Shown here: piece after piece, positions 53,295 to 62,396 of the stretch
Position numbering within the stretch: the first letter of the stretch is position 1
Layout of the letters: the number at the start of each line of letters is the position of its first letter
NCBI RefSeq assembly: GCF_000317245.1
Contig: NZ_AJLJ01000358.1
Location: forward strand, 1 to 64,000
Direction of reading: 5' to 3'
Origin: Fischerella muscicola SAG 1427-1 = PCC 73103
GTDB taxonomy: Bacteria > Cyanobacteriota > Cyanobacteriia > Cyanobacteriales > Nostocaceae
Length of the DNA: 64,000 nucleotides
The notes under the pieces: generated by a model
Databases searched by the model: none
What the model was told of the DNA's origin: nothing
The model's input: only the letters and a program-made list of their open reading frames with translations
Made by a program: the position numbers and the translations under genes

Positions 53295-54890
53295 ATGAGT
53301 TGCAATATTATGAGCTTTTCCAGCATCGCAGTGCAGCAGCGAGAAAAAGAAGCCAAAGCTCTAAAGTCTTTTATGGCTTTTAGCCTGATTGGTTCACTAG
53401 CGCTGCATATTGGGGTATTAGCTTCTGGCATTGGCAATCTTTTAAGCAGAGTGCCTTCTGAAGGAGAACCAGTAGAATTCACTATTGTTGAGCCTGCTAC
53501 GCTGGAAACGCCAGAACCATTAGAGGAAACGAAAAAAGAGACTCCAAAACAAGAACCCATAGATGTCAGTAAGACTCTAAGCACGAAAGCAACTACTGAG
53601 TCTATCAATAATACTGAAGTTATACCCGTACCAAAACCTCCTCAACCACTGGTAAAAGAGGAGAAACAACCGATACCACAACCAAAACCTGTTGTTCAGC
53701 AACCAAAGAATACACCAGATTCGCGTCCGAATCCCGCCCCAGCACCAGTACAAAATAAGATACAGCCAAGCAATGAAAATTTGCGGCAGGTTTTAAGTGG
53801 AGTAAGAGATTCTAGAAACAGTCAAGGAAGTACTGGTTCAAATGGTGGTGGTGGTGGTGGTGGCGGTGGTTCCACCGTTGCTACCACTACAGGCAATGGT
53901 ACAGGTACAATAGTTACTGGCGGTAGTGGTACTGGAATAGGAACAGGAACAGGTTCTGGTTTTGGCAGTGGTAGCGGCAGTGGCACAGGAACAGGAACAG
54001 GTTCTGGTAACGGTTCTGGTAACGGTTCTGGTAACGGTTCTGGTAACGGTTCCGGTAATGGTTCTGGTACTGGTCGCCAAAACGTAGCCACAGCGCCAAC
54101 ACCTCCTAAGCTGCAAACAAGTTCAGGAAATGGTCGTGCAGCTTGCCGTAAGTGTGATTCCAAATACCCAGAGGATGCCAGACGTAGAGGTGTAGAAGGC
54201 AGAGTTGAAGTAGCTGTTGATACTGATACTCAGGGTAATGTTATGAATGTGCGGATCACCAAATCCAGTGGAAATCGTAAACTAGATGAAGAGCATCTCA
54301 ACCAGGCTCGTAACTGGAAATTAAAACCATCACAGAGTGGTAGACAAGGAGTAGCGATCGCCACTGAATACGCCCTACAAGGTTCGCGTCGTTACCGTGA
54401 TGTAAAAAAACGTCAAAGACAAAAAGAAGAACAACAAAGAAATCAACAAGCAACTTCTAATTCCGCCAGCACACCACAACAAACATCTCGACGTAGACGA
54501 CGGCTAACTTCAGGAACTATTGTTGATGTTCCTCCAGAAGTCAGAACTAGACAACAACAGAATACATCTACACCATCCTCTTCAAACCAAACAACATCAA
54601 ACCAAACGACAACTTCTCAACCAACAACACCGACTCGTCGCTTACGCCGTCAGCGTGTGGAAACTCCTTCACCGAGTACCAACCAAACTACCCCAAAACC
54701 TAGACAACAACAACAGCAAGTTGCACCTAATAATCCCACCCCAGCAACACAATCCACCAGCCGTCGGCGCAGACAGCTAAATACTTCATCGGGATCATCT
54801 GGTAATCAGACTCAGTTGAGACAATCACTACGTCGTTTTAAACAACAATCTGCGCCTGTTGTACCTCCGGCTTCTGGTAATGGTGAATAA
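53295..54890 (+). CDS. TonB-like protein with Gly/Ser repeat and long basic tail
   Basis: 531 residues from the ATG at 53295; a second ATG (M6) is at 53310. Order: cytoplasmic start, one membrane helix (FMAFSLIGSLALHIGVLASG), Pro/Glu/Lys-rich periplasmic linker, a Gly run and a GSGTGTGSGNGSGNG block from a 12-bp repeat at about 54000-54060. The TonB C-terminal domain follows (KYPEDARRRGVEGRVEVAVD...SSGNRKLDEEHL...NWKLKP). Unusually, about 170 more residues follow, rich in Gln, Arg, Ser and Thr, with repeated SRRRRRL-like motifs. It should couple exbBD to outer-membrane transporters. Confidence 0.85.
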   Translation: MSCNIMSFSSIAVQQREKEAKALKSFMAFSLIGSLALHIGVLASGIGNLLSRVPSEGEPVEFTIVEPATLETPEPLEETKKETPKQEPIDVSKTLSTKATTESINNTEVIPVPKPPQPLVKEEKQPIPQPKPVVQQPKNTPDSRPNPAPAPVQNKIQPSNENLRQVLSGVRDSRNSQGSTGSNGGGGGGGGGSTVATTTGNGTGTIVTGGSGTGIGTGTGSGFGSGSGSGTGTGTGSGNGSGNGSGNGSGNGSGNGSGTGRQNVATAPTPPKLQTSSGNGRAACRKCDSKYPEDARRRGVEGRVEVAVDTDTQGNVMNVRITKSSGNRKLDEEHLNQARNWKLKPSQSGRQGVAIATEYALQGSRRYRDVKKRQRQKEEQQRNQQATSNSASTPQQTSRRRRRLTSGTIVDVPPEVRTRQQQNTSTPSSSNQTTSNQTTTSQPTTPTRRLRRQRVETPSPSTNQTTPKPRQQQQQVAPNNPTPATQSTSRRRRQLNTSSGSSGNQTQLRQSLRRFKQQSAPVVPPASGNGE

Positions 54891-55115
54891 GATAATTAGA
54901 CAAAGGGGACAAGGAGGACAAGGGGAGCCAGTGCGTTGCGGTGATTCCAGTCCCCGTCTTGGCGGTTCCCGTCACGTAGACGCGCAAGCGGCTTCTCGTA
55001 AGAGTAGGGAAACTGGTGAACCCGAAGGGAGGTTCCCTCCGTTGTAGCACCTGGCGTGGACAAGGAGGACAAGGGGGACAATTAATCTCCGCGTCTCTCA
55101 CTCCTCGTGTCTTGT
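54891..55115. repeat. Mixed repeat block (GGACAAGGAGGACAAGG and GTAGACGCG palindromes)
   Basis: AAGGAGGACAAGG units occur at both ends and surround palindromic pieces such as GGCGGTTCCCGTCACGTAG and CCGAAGGGAGGTTCCCTCCG. A related block lies at 57366-57700. Confidence 0.75.
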
Positions 55116-55928
55116 TCAATGGCGTTTTTGCTTAATCAATCCTTTGAGGGTTTGTAAATCGTACTTCCCTACTTTTCCTGTACTAAAAAGTAGATATCCT
55201 ACTGCTAATAAAGCAGATGCTACTAAAAAAGCCAAAAAATTAACTGAAGCAAAAACACCACCAGTAAAAACAATAATTCCTATTCCACCCAAGAGCAAAA
55301 GCAATCCAAAAATCGGATTAAAGCGCCCCCAGATTAGTATGGTAACTCCTGCAATGCACAGCAATACACCTGGAAGCCGGACAAAAATTCCAATTTGAGT
55401 ACTAGAAGCTAAAATTATAATCCCAGCAATAATTAGGGATGCACCTAACAGCTTGCTAGTTCGATCAACCTTGTTTTTTTGATTTGTATTACTGTGACTA
55501 TTCTGGGGTTGAAATACTGTTGGGTTGGAAATAGAAATATTATTTATTTGATTTTGGTGCTGATTTTGAAATATAAAAGTAAATTTTTCTCCTTGAGCTA
55601 GGTTAATTTTATCTCCTAAATTGAGAGGGTAGCGAATTCGTGGCTCTAGCTTTGTATTATTAAGATATGTGCCGTTAGAGCTTCCTAAATCCTCAATATA
55701 GTAGCTATTATTTTCTATGTGAATTTCTGCGTGCAGGCGAGAAACTACATCAGCGTCTGGTAAAAAAGTAACATCTATATCTGGATTGATTTTTTCATTT
55801 GGTTTACCAATACGAATCACAGCTGAAGGTATTGGTAATTCAAATGATCTACTAGTTTGAACATGAAATAGTTCTAAGTTTAGCTGTGTTGTTTGTGGTG
55901 TACCTAGATTTTGCATAGGACATACCAT
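55116..55928 (-). CDS. FHA-domain membrane protein
   Basis: 270 residues. The N-terminal FHA domain (about 25-115) has phosphothreonine-site features IRIGKP, DVVSRLHAEIHI and LGSSNGTYLNNTKL. An Asn/Gln-rich linker follows, then four hydrophobic segments (about 155-260). It would recruit phosphoproteins to a membrane. No kinase gene is adjacent. Confidence 0.88.
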   Translation of the reverse strand: MVCPMQNLGTPQTTQLNLELFHVQTSRSFELPIPSAVIRIGKPNEKINPDIDVTFLPDADVVSRLHAEIHIENNSYYIEDLGSSNGTYLNNTKLEPRIRYPLNLGDKINLAQGEKFTFIFQNQHQNQINNISISNPTVFQPQNSHSNTNQKNKVDRTSKLLGASLIIAGIIILASSTQIGIFVRLPGVLLCIAGVTILIWGRFNPIFGLLLLLGGIGIIVFTGGVFASVNFLAFLVASALLAVGYLLFSTGKVGKYDLQTLKGLIKQKRH

Positions 55929-56123
55929 TTTGGATTTTGGATTTTAGATTTTAGTATTTGATTTTGGTTTTATTTTGAGCAAGCCAAAAAGTTTATTGAT
56001 CAAAAACAGGACTCACGCAAAATTCGCCAAAAAGCTTAACTTATTTAACCGCCAAGAGGCCAAGAACGCCAAGGATTCATAGAGTGTGCGTAAGTCCTAA
56101 AAAAAATTTTTTGACCCTTGTAC

Positions 56124-56145
56124 AGACGCGAGGAACATCGCGTCT
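56124..56145. repeat. AGACGCGAGGAACATCGCGTCT palindrome
   Basis: AGACGCGA (56124-56131) and TCGCGTCT (56138-56145) form the same stem-loop as at 45016-45037, including the GGAACA loop. It lies directly after the NurA gene. Confidence 0.85.
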
Positions 56146-56147
56146 TA

Positions 56148-57365
56148 CTAAGCAATACTCCCCCTTTTTCTTGCTTCTTTATAAGAAATTCCCACATTTT
56201 TTATACCTGCTTTGATCATTTGTCGTTCTAACAAAGCAAAGAAACGCGCTTTATCTGCACCACGTACAACTGCTTGATTGTGTGCTTCAGCTATTGCTAC
56301 AGGGTAGCCATATCCTTTTTGCACCTGTGCCAACATTAAGCCCAGGGCTTCGTCAAATAAAGATGTATTTTCAACTACCCACGCAGGTATTTCTATCCGA
56401 GCAATTTCAGAGCCTACATGGACATAACAAAAGTAAATTTGTAAATCTTCGTATAAGTCTAGAATACGGGAATTACTGCGCCACAAAGGTCCACGTTGTC
56501 CTGGTTTGAGTTGCATTGTCCAAACAGTTGTATCCCGTAGTGATTCAAACAATTTACAAGCAACTTTTTCCATCTGATTTGGGCAAAAACTCATACAATC
56601 AGGCACAGGATGGGGACAAGCCACAAGCCGCAAAAAGTTCATTGCTTCAATGCTACGAGATGCACTCAGATAACCCATCAGAGGAATTTGGGCATCTCGC
56701 ATTTGCCGCCAAGCTTGCAGAATTGGGGGTAAGATACGATCGCGTGCATCAAAAGGTAATTGTTCTAAAAACCAGTAAATTAATGAACCATCCACCATGG
56801 CGAGGGTGGGAACTTTTGGGGATGGGGAAGTGTGGGAAGAAAGTACTTCTTGATCTTTTGAGACTACACTACACGCTAATTCTGCTAAGACTGTCGCTTC
56901 GCTAGCAGTACGGCAAAAACTCATCCATTCTTCAGTTTTTATTCCCCATTGACGGGAAATATATAAATCTTCTGGGCGATAAAATATCTCCGGCAAACTA
57001 TCTAGAAGTGGGTGTTTATTTTGACCATAATGTAAAACGACTCTGCCAATATTGAGTAGATAGCAATAGGCTATTTCATGATGGCTGGGGCTTATTTGGG
57101 AACCATCAGTGGCGATCACAGTATGAACTTTCGGTGGAACAGGGATCTCAATACAAGTGTTGAGTGGTTCAACAGGAGTAGCATTAGTAAACGAAATGCG
57201 ATCGCGCCATTTTTCCTGTTTTTGTACAAACTCTTCTTGGCGATCGCAAGCGTTGAGAAAATATTGTTGAGCTAATTCTAAACGTTGGCGACTAGCAGCA
57301 GCTTCTTGTGTAAGATGCTGACTCAAACCCTGCATTTGTCGTGTCAGTTTAGTCAGATCAAGCAT
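56148..57365 (-). CDS. NurA-domain nuclease
   Basis: 405 residues from the ATG at 57365 (MLDLTKLTRQMQGLSQHLTQ). The open frame upstream reads only repeat-derived PNPQSPIP residues and is rejected. NurA motifs include TVIATDGSQISPSHHE and LAMVDGSLIYWFLEQLPF (metal-binding Asp residues) and a C-terminal PVAIAEAHNQAVV. In archaea NurA pairs with the HerA ATPase in end resection; no HerA is visible here. Confidence 0.85.
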   Translation of the reverse strand: MLDLTKLTRQMQGLSQHLTQEAAASRQRLELAQQYFLNACDRQEEFVQKQEKWRDRISFTNATPVEPLNTCIEIPVPPKVHTVIATDGSQISPSHHEIAYCYLLNIGRVVLHYGQNKHPLLDSLPEIFYRPEDLYISRQWGIKTEEWMSFCRTASEATVLAELACSVVSKDQEVLSSHTSPSPKVPTLAMVDGSLIYWFLEQLPFDARDRILPPILQAWRQMRDAQIPLMGYLSASRSIEAMNFLRLVACPHPVPDCMSFCPNQMEKVACKLFESLRDTTVWTMQLKPGQRGPLWRSNSRILDLYEDLQIYFCYVHVGSEIARIEIPAWVVENTSLFDEALGLMLAQVQKGYGYPVAIAEAHNQAVVRGADKARFFALLERQMIKAGIKNVGISYKEARKRGSIA

Positions 57366-57728
57366 AGGATTTTTTGGGATTGGGGATTGGGGATTGGGGA
57401 TTCTCCAGAGGAGACGCTTCGCGAACGGGGATTGGGGATTGGGGATTGGGGATTGGGGGACAAGGGGAGCCACTGCGTTGCGCGGGTTCCCCGCGTTGTA
57501 GCACGTGGCGTGGACAAGGAAGACAACAGAGAATTATTAATAAGTCTCTCTCGTACTCTACGAGAAGCCCTTCGGGTTCGCAGTCGCTCATGGGGGAAAC
57601 CCCCAAGACCGCGCTGTCTCACCGCTTACGCGTCTACGTCAGGAGAATCCCCGATCCCCGTTCGCGAAGCGTCTCCTCTGGAGAATCACCTATCACCTAT
57701 GCCCTATCCCCTATCCCCTACAGTACAA
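57366..57728. repeat. GGGATTGGGGATTGGGG tandem repeats and palindromes
   Basis: GGGATTG units occur at about 57378-57404 and 57427-57460. Then come CTACGAGAAGCCCTTCGGG and GCTTACGCGTCTACG palindromic pieces, and GGAGACGCTTCGCGAACGGG, which recurs inverted near 57660. It is the densest repeat block in the window. Confidence 0.85.
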
Positions 57729-59609
57729 TTATGTTCCTAACATTTGTAAGTTGTGTAAGGTAGCATAAAGTCCACCTAGTTGCAGTAACTGTTCGTGACT
57801 TCCTTGTTCGATTAATTCTCCGCGTTTGAGGACAAAAATCCGATTTACGTTGCGAATTGTGGATAGGCGGTGAGCGATAATAATTGCAGTTCGTCTGGTC
57901 AATAGCTGATTTAAGGCTTGTTGAATTAACGCTTCTGTTCCTACATCTAGGCTAGCAGTGGCTTCATCCAAGACTAGAATTTGGGGGTTACGAATAGCTG
58001 CACGGGCGAAGGCTAATAGTTGCTTTTGACCGCTAGAAAGGTTTGTACCCCTCTCTCGCAGTTGGGTATCATATCCTTGGGGAAGTTCTTCGATAAATTG
58101 GGCAATGTTGGTTTTCTCTGCTGCTTGTCGTACTTCCTCAAAAGAATAACCATCAGCCAAGGTAATATTGCTTTTCACATCGCCAGCAAATAAGAAACCT
58201 TCTTGTAAAATTACTGCCATATAGCGGCGTAGTTCGGCTTGAGGTAATTCTCGGATATCTATACCATCAACTAAAATGCGTCCTTTGGTGGGTTCGTAGA
58301 GACGACACAAAAGACGGATGATAGTAGTTTTACCAGCACCAGTGGGGCCGACTAAGGCGATTTTCTCGCCAGGATGAATTGTGAAATCTAAATCTTTAAT
58401 CACATAATCATCTTCTTTGTAACCAAACCAAACATGTTCAAATTTGATTTCTCCTAGTTGTGGTTTGGAATGTTCGGTTTCAGATTCGAGATGGTCAACT
58501 ATTTCGTCAATATATCCAAATTGGACATCCAAAACTGATACTCTGGGATTGGCGCGATCGCGAATTTCGATAGGTTCATCCAAAATATCAGAAACGCGTT
58601 CGATGGCAGTGAAACCTGATTGAATGACCGTAAACTTTTCGGCAAATTGCTGTAGAGGCTGGAATAGCCTTTCAGCATACAATACAAAAGAAGATAAAAT
58701 TCCAAAAGTCAAGTTTTTTTGCAAAAGTAAATAACCACCAACCCACAAAACAGCTGCGATCGCCACCAAGGAAATCCATTCTAATGTTGCAGATACAGCT
58801 GTGTCATGAAAGATTGTTTTATCTACCTCTTTGACATAGCGTTTATTGCTTTTGCGAAACAACTCAGCATTAAATTTTTCCCGGCGGAAGAGTTGTACAA
58901 CATTAATTCCAACAATATTTTCTTGTAGTTGAGAATTTAAGATTGAAAGTTCTTCTCTAGATTTGTAATTAGCTTTACGGTATTCTTGTTGAAAATAAAT
59001 GATTAAAGCTGAGACAGGTATCAGCATCAACAGCAGCATCAAAGCGAGTTGCCACTGGAGCGAAAACATAAAACCGATAATCACCAGCATGGAGAACAAA
59101 TCAGATACAATGCCAATTGCCCCAGTCGCAAAGACATCTCCTAAAACTTCCACATCGCTAGTGAGTCTAGTAATTAATTTACCTACAGGTGTGCGGTCAA
59201 AAAAGCGCACTGCCAAAGAAGTGACATGCTGAAATAAATCTTGGCGAATATCAGCAGTGATTTGTTGCCCTACCTTCTGTACTAAATAACCCTGAAAGCC
59301 TGTAAATATCAGTCGAATGATTACCGTGACAACTAACAATCCTTCCAAAAGGTGTAAAGCCGACCAGAAGGGAAGATTGCGTAGAAATTCGTAGGTACTT
59401 GGTTCTTTGCGAATCAGAGAAATAACCTGTCCGATCAACAATGGTTGGACAGCATTAGCCACAGTTACTGGTACAAGTAATAGTATTGATAGCGCAAGCG
59501 ATCGCACATGCCGACGACCATAGGGTGTTAATCGCAAAAATAACCGCCAGTCGTTTTCACGTTGACGGTATTCTGAGTGAGATTTTTTTCGAGATATAGA
59601 GATGCTCAT
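57729..59609 (-). CDS. ABC exporter, fused permease and ATPase
   Basis: 626 residues. The six-helix membrane domain (about 35-340) is followed by the ATPase: Walker A VGPTGAGKTTIIRL, signature LSSGQKQLLAFARA, Walker B ILVLDEATASLD, and the His switch IIAHRLSTIRN. It is a homodimer-type multidrug/lipid exporter (MsbA/LmrA-like). An extra acidic stretch (IVDHLESETEHSKPQLGEI) separates the two domains. The substrate is unknown. Confidence 0.93.
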   Translation of the reverse strand: MSISISRKKSHSEYRQRENDWRLFLRLTPYGRRHVRSLALSILLLVPVTVANAVQPLLIGQVISLIRKEPSTYEFLRNLPFWSALHLLEGLLVVTVIIRLIFTGFQGYLVQKVGQQITADIRQDLFQHVTSLAVRFFDRTPVGKLITRLTSDVEVLGDVFATGAIGIVSDLFSMLVIIGFMFSLQWQLALMLLLMLIPVSALIIYFQQEYRKANYKSREELSILNSQLQENIVGINVVQLFRREKFNAELFRKSNKRYVKEVDKTIFHDTAVSATLEWISLVAIAAVLWVGGYLLLQKNLTFGILSSFVLYAERLFQPLQQFAEKFTVIQSGFTAIERVSDILDEPIEIRDRANPRVSVLDVQFGYIDEIVDHLESETEHSKPQLGEIKFEHVWFGYKEDDYVIKDLDFTIHPGEKIALVGPTGAGKTTIIRLLCRLYEPTKGRILVDGIDIRELPQAELRRYMAVILQEGFLFAGDVKSNITLADGYSFEEVRQAAEKTNIAQFIEELPQGYDTQLRERGTNLSSGQKQLLAFARAAIRNPQILVLDEATASLDVGTEALIQQALNQLLTRRTAIIIAHRLSTIRNVNRIFVLKRGELIEQGSHEQLLQLGGLYATLHNLQMLGT

Positions 59610-59687
59610 AATAGGAAAATTATATTAATTTTTACAATACTATAAGCAAATTTTTTTAATATAGTGTTCGCGTCCCTACTCGTCACC

Positions 59688-60242
59688 ATGCTAAAGATTG
59701 AAACCACGAGATTGTACCTCCGACCATACACTCTTGATGATGTCGATGAAACAGCAGTAATTTTGAGTAATCCAGCAGTAATGAAATACTCTCCTAGAGG
59801 GCCTATTCCCAAAGATAAAGTCAAAGATGTCACACAACAGATTTTAGAATTTTTTATTCAGCATTGGAAACAACACGGCTTTGGAGTTTGGGCTGTAGTA
59901 GACAAAGCTACAAATAAATTGATTGGTCATTGCGGATTAAATTTTTTACCAAACACTCCAGAAGTAGAAGTTCTTTATCGTTTGGCTCAAGCTTACTGGT
60001 ATCAAGGTATCGCCACAGAAGCGACAAAAGCCAGTTTGAGGTATGGTTTTGAAGAGGTCAAGTTAGATAAAATTGTTGCAATTACAGCACCAGAACATAC
60101 TGCTTCCCGTCGTGTGATGGAAAAAGCTGGATTAAAGTATGAAAAAGATGCCCACTTCTATAATTTAAATGTAGTGTATTATGCTCTGACACGAGCAGCT
60201 TGGCAACCGGACGAATCTAGTTATAATCTACAATTTTCATGA
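59688..60242 (+). CDS. GNAT acetyltransferase (RimJ/RimL type), first of a pair
   Basis: About 184 residues from the ATG at 59688 (MLKIETTRLYLRPYTLDDVD). The acetyl-CoA fold elements are WAVVDKATNKLIGHCGL, VEVLYRLAQAYWYQGIATEA and HTASRRVMEKAGLKYEKDA. Such enzymes acetylate N-termini or small amines. Its stop overlaps the start of the second GNAT gene (ATGA). Confidence 0.9.
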   Translation: MLKIETTRLYLRPYTLDDVDETAVILSNPAVMKYSPRGPIPKDKVKDVTQQILEFFIQHWKQHGFGVWAVVDKATNKLIGHCGLNFLPNTPEVEVLYRLAQAYWYQGIATEATKASLRYGFEEVKLDKIVAITAPEHTASRRVMEKAGLKYEKDAHFYNLNVVYYALTRAAWQPDESSYNLQFS

Positions 60243-60769
60243 ACTTGCTACATACTGACCGTCTGTACCTAAGACCATGCCAACTTGAGGATCTTGACTC
60301 TCTACACGAGTTATGGTGTGATGCAGATATTCGGCGATTTCTCTTCGACGACCGCCAAATCTCCCGTGAAGAAGCCCAAAGCTTTATTGAAGCCAGCATC
60401 ACTAGCTTCAGCAATCATGGTTATGGAATTTGGTTATTTTTTGACAATCACACTGAGCAGATAGCCGGCTTTACAGGTTTACTCCAGTTTACCGAAGCAT
60501 TACCTAATTTAATTTTTGGTGTCCGACCCCAGTTGTGGGGACGTGGTTATGCAACCGAAGCTACTTTAGCTGTGCTTGATTATGCATTTGCAAACTTGGG
60601 TCTTAAATATATAGTTGCAGATGTCGATGAGCCGAACAATCGCTCAATTCGCGTCTTGGATAGAATAGGCATGTCTCAGACAAAAAGAGCCATAGTGAAT
60701 GAAAGACCCTTACTTTACTACGAGATTTATGCTCCTAACAGGGAAAATATAAATAATGGCAGAGATTAA
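60239..60769 (+). CDS. GNAT acetyltransferase (RimJ/RimL type), second of a pair
   Basis: 176 residues. LHTDRLYLRPCQLEDLDSLH, IWLFFDNHTEQIAGFTGLLQ, VRPQLWGRGYATEATLAVLD and NNRSIRVLDRIGMSQTKRA are the GNAT elements. It overlaps both neighbours (4 bp and 14 bp), so the three genes are translated as a unit. Its similarity to the first GNAT suggests an old duplication or a heteromer. Confidence 0.9.
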   Translation: MNLLHTDRLYLRPCQLEDLDSLHELWCDADIRRFLFDDRQISREEAQSFIEASITSFSNHGYGIWLFFDNHTEQIAGFTGLLQFTEALPNLIFGVRPQLWGRGYATEATLAVLDYAFANLGLKYIVADVDEPNNRSIRVLDRIGMSQTKRAIVNERPLLYYEIYAPNRENINNGRD

Positions 60770-61739
60770 TGCTTACGAACATATTGCGGAAGCTGCTCTC
60801 AATCAATATCCTGTAGTTCAGCAAAAACTTCGGTTTTTGGGTCATAGTGGAAACGTGACCTTTTATGTGGAAACACCAGAGGAAAAATTCCTCATCCGTA
60901 TCCATCAATCATTTTCAGGGTTACAGGATGATATATGGCAAAGACCAGAGATTATCGAATCAGAACTTTTGTGGCTTGCAGCCTTGCGTCATCAGACCAA
61001 CATCATAGTGCAAGAGCCAGTGCAAAATTTAGAGGGTAGATGGGTGACCCAAGTTTTAGCCGATAATACCCAAGATGTTTTTTATTGCTCCTTGCTACGT
61101 TGGATTGATGGCTACATCTGTGATACAGATCGAACACCACAACAAGCTCACCAGCTCGGCTTCTTAATAGCTCAACTGCATTGCCACAGCAGTCAGTGGA
61201 AATTACCACAAAATTTTGTACGTCCAATCTTTGATGAAAATCGTTTGCGTGCAGCATTATCAGCATTTTATCCAGCAGTGTCTTATGGCTTAGTTTCACC
61301 AGAGCATTATCGGATGCTGACACAAGCAACCCACAAGATTGAAAGCATGATGAAAACACTAGGTCAAGCCCAAGATATTTGGGGATTAATTCATGCAGAT
61401 TTACATGATACCAACTATCTATTTCACAACGAACAAATTCGACCAATTGATTTCGCTCGTTGTGGCTTTGGATACTACCTTTATGATATTGCTGAGTCAC
61501 TTCAACATTTACTTCCTCAAGTGAGATCCTCATTTTTTGAAGGGTATCAAACTATTGGTAAGTTACCTGAGAATTACTTACAAATAGTAGAGGGATTCTT
61601 TATCATGGCAATAATATATAATTACTCCTTTCATTTGAATAATCCTAAAGAACATAAATGGATTGCAGATGATGTTCAACATATTGCTAAGAAGCACCTT
61701 TATAAATATCTTGAAGGTGAGTCGTTTTTGTTTAATTAG
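60756..61739 (+). CDS. Aminoglycoside-phosphotransferase-like kinase
   Basis: 327 residues with a choline/homoserine/aminoglycoside-kinase fold. A nucleotide-binding N-lobe contains GNVTFYVETPEEKFLIRIHQ. The catalytic loop is GLIHADLHDTNYLFHNE, followed by the metal site RPIDFARCGFGYYLYDIAES. It is third in the GNAT-GNAT-kinase operon. The pairing recalls resistance or small-molecule-tailoring genes; the substrate cannot be told. Confidence 0.88.
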   Translation: MAEINAYEHIAEAALNQYPVVQQKLRFLGHSGNVTFYVETPEEKFLIRIHQSFSGLQDDIWQRPEIIESELLWLAALRHQTNIIVQEPVQNLEGRWVTQVLADNTQDVFYCSLLRWIDGYICDTDRTPQQAHQLGFLIAQLHCHSSQWKLPQNFVRPIFDENRLRAALSAFYPAVSYGLVSPEHYRMLTQATHKIESMMKTLGQAQDIWGLIHADLHDTNYLFHNEQIRPIDFARCGFGYYLYDIAESLQHLLPQVRSSFFEGYQTIGKLPENYLQIVEGFFIMAIIYNYSFHLNNPKEHKWIADDVQHIAKKHLYKYLEGESFLFN

Positions 61740-61873
61740 GTAGACTCGCAAAGCCTAGATACCCGACTTCTTTTAAGATACAAGGGTGTGTTCAATTAAG
61801 TTGACATACATACAATATTGTTGCATGAGCAATTAGCAGCATCTTTACTTCATAGTCAACAGCGATCGCTTTA

Positions 61874-61957
61874 ATCTTAAGGCTTAATGTTGTAACTTTA
61901 AGGCTTCATGTTCTAACCTTAAGCCTTAATGTTGTAATCTTAAGGGTTAACCTTGTA
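61874..61957. repeat. 21-bp tandem repeat, four units
   Basis: Units of ATCTTAAGGCTTAATGTTGTA start at 61874, 61895, 61916 and 61937 and are 2-6 bases different from each other. Same unit length as the unrelated array at 17769. It lies between the convergent kinase and PIN genes. Confidence 0.88.
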
Positions 61958-61988
61958 ACATTTTGACTTTTAAGACAGTCGCTACTAG

Positions 61989-62396
61989 CTAGCTTTGGCT
62001 CCAGTCTAGAATTTCTAAGCCTTCAATCTTCTCAAAATCTCTGTGATTATTAGTTACAAGAACCAAATCGTTAGTTATAGCAATTCCAGCAATGAGAATA
62101 TCAATATCGTCTACAGGTGTTCCCTTTTTTCTTAACTTGGCATAAATATCACCAGAAATAGTTGTAGAGTCAGTAGTTAGAGGTAAAACTGTATTATAAG
62201 AGACAAATTCTAAAAAAGATGTTAATTGTTTATGTGCATCACGATGCTTTAATCCGCTCACTATTTCGTAATAGGTGATGATACTGATGTTTATTTTGCC
62301 ATATTCTTGAATATATGCATCAAAGTTTTTGATAACCAGAGGTTGATTGCGGAAAAATAAAGATAAAATGTTGGTATCAACCAAAGCTGGTTTCAT
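61989..62396 (-). CDS. PIN-domain ribonuclease toxin (VapC-like)
   Basis: 135 residues. The acidic PIN residues are in ALVDTNILSLFF, ITYYEIVSGLK, PVDDIDILIAGIA and TNNHRDFEKI. It is predicted to cleave RNA. It overlaps the upstream antitoxin gene by 20 bp. Confidence 0.92.
   Translation of the reverse strand: MKPALVDTNILSLFFRNQPLVIKNFDAYIQEYGKINISIITYYEIVSGLKHRDAHKQLTSFLEFVSYNTVLPLTTDSTTISGDIYAKLRKKGTPVDDIDILIAGIAITNDLVLVTNNHRDFEKIEGLEILDWSQS

Noticed and set aside
53822..54163. Long minus-strand ORFs rich in Pro/Val/Leu or Thr/Cys within the tonB-like gene
   Set aside because: They are mirror frames of the 12-bp GSGNG repeat and not genes.
57285..57763. Overlapping ORFs of 129-151 codons near 57.3-57.7 kb
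   Set aside because: They are composed of GGGATTGG repeats and palindromes on both strands; open only because the repeats lack stops.
59606..59833. 75-codon minus-strand ORF between the ABC exporter and the first GNAT gene
   Set aside because: It lies on the opposite strand within the GNAT gene start and has no family features; a shadow frame.
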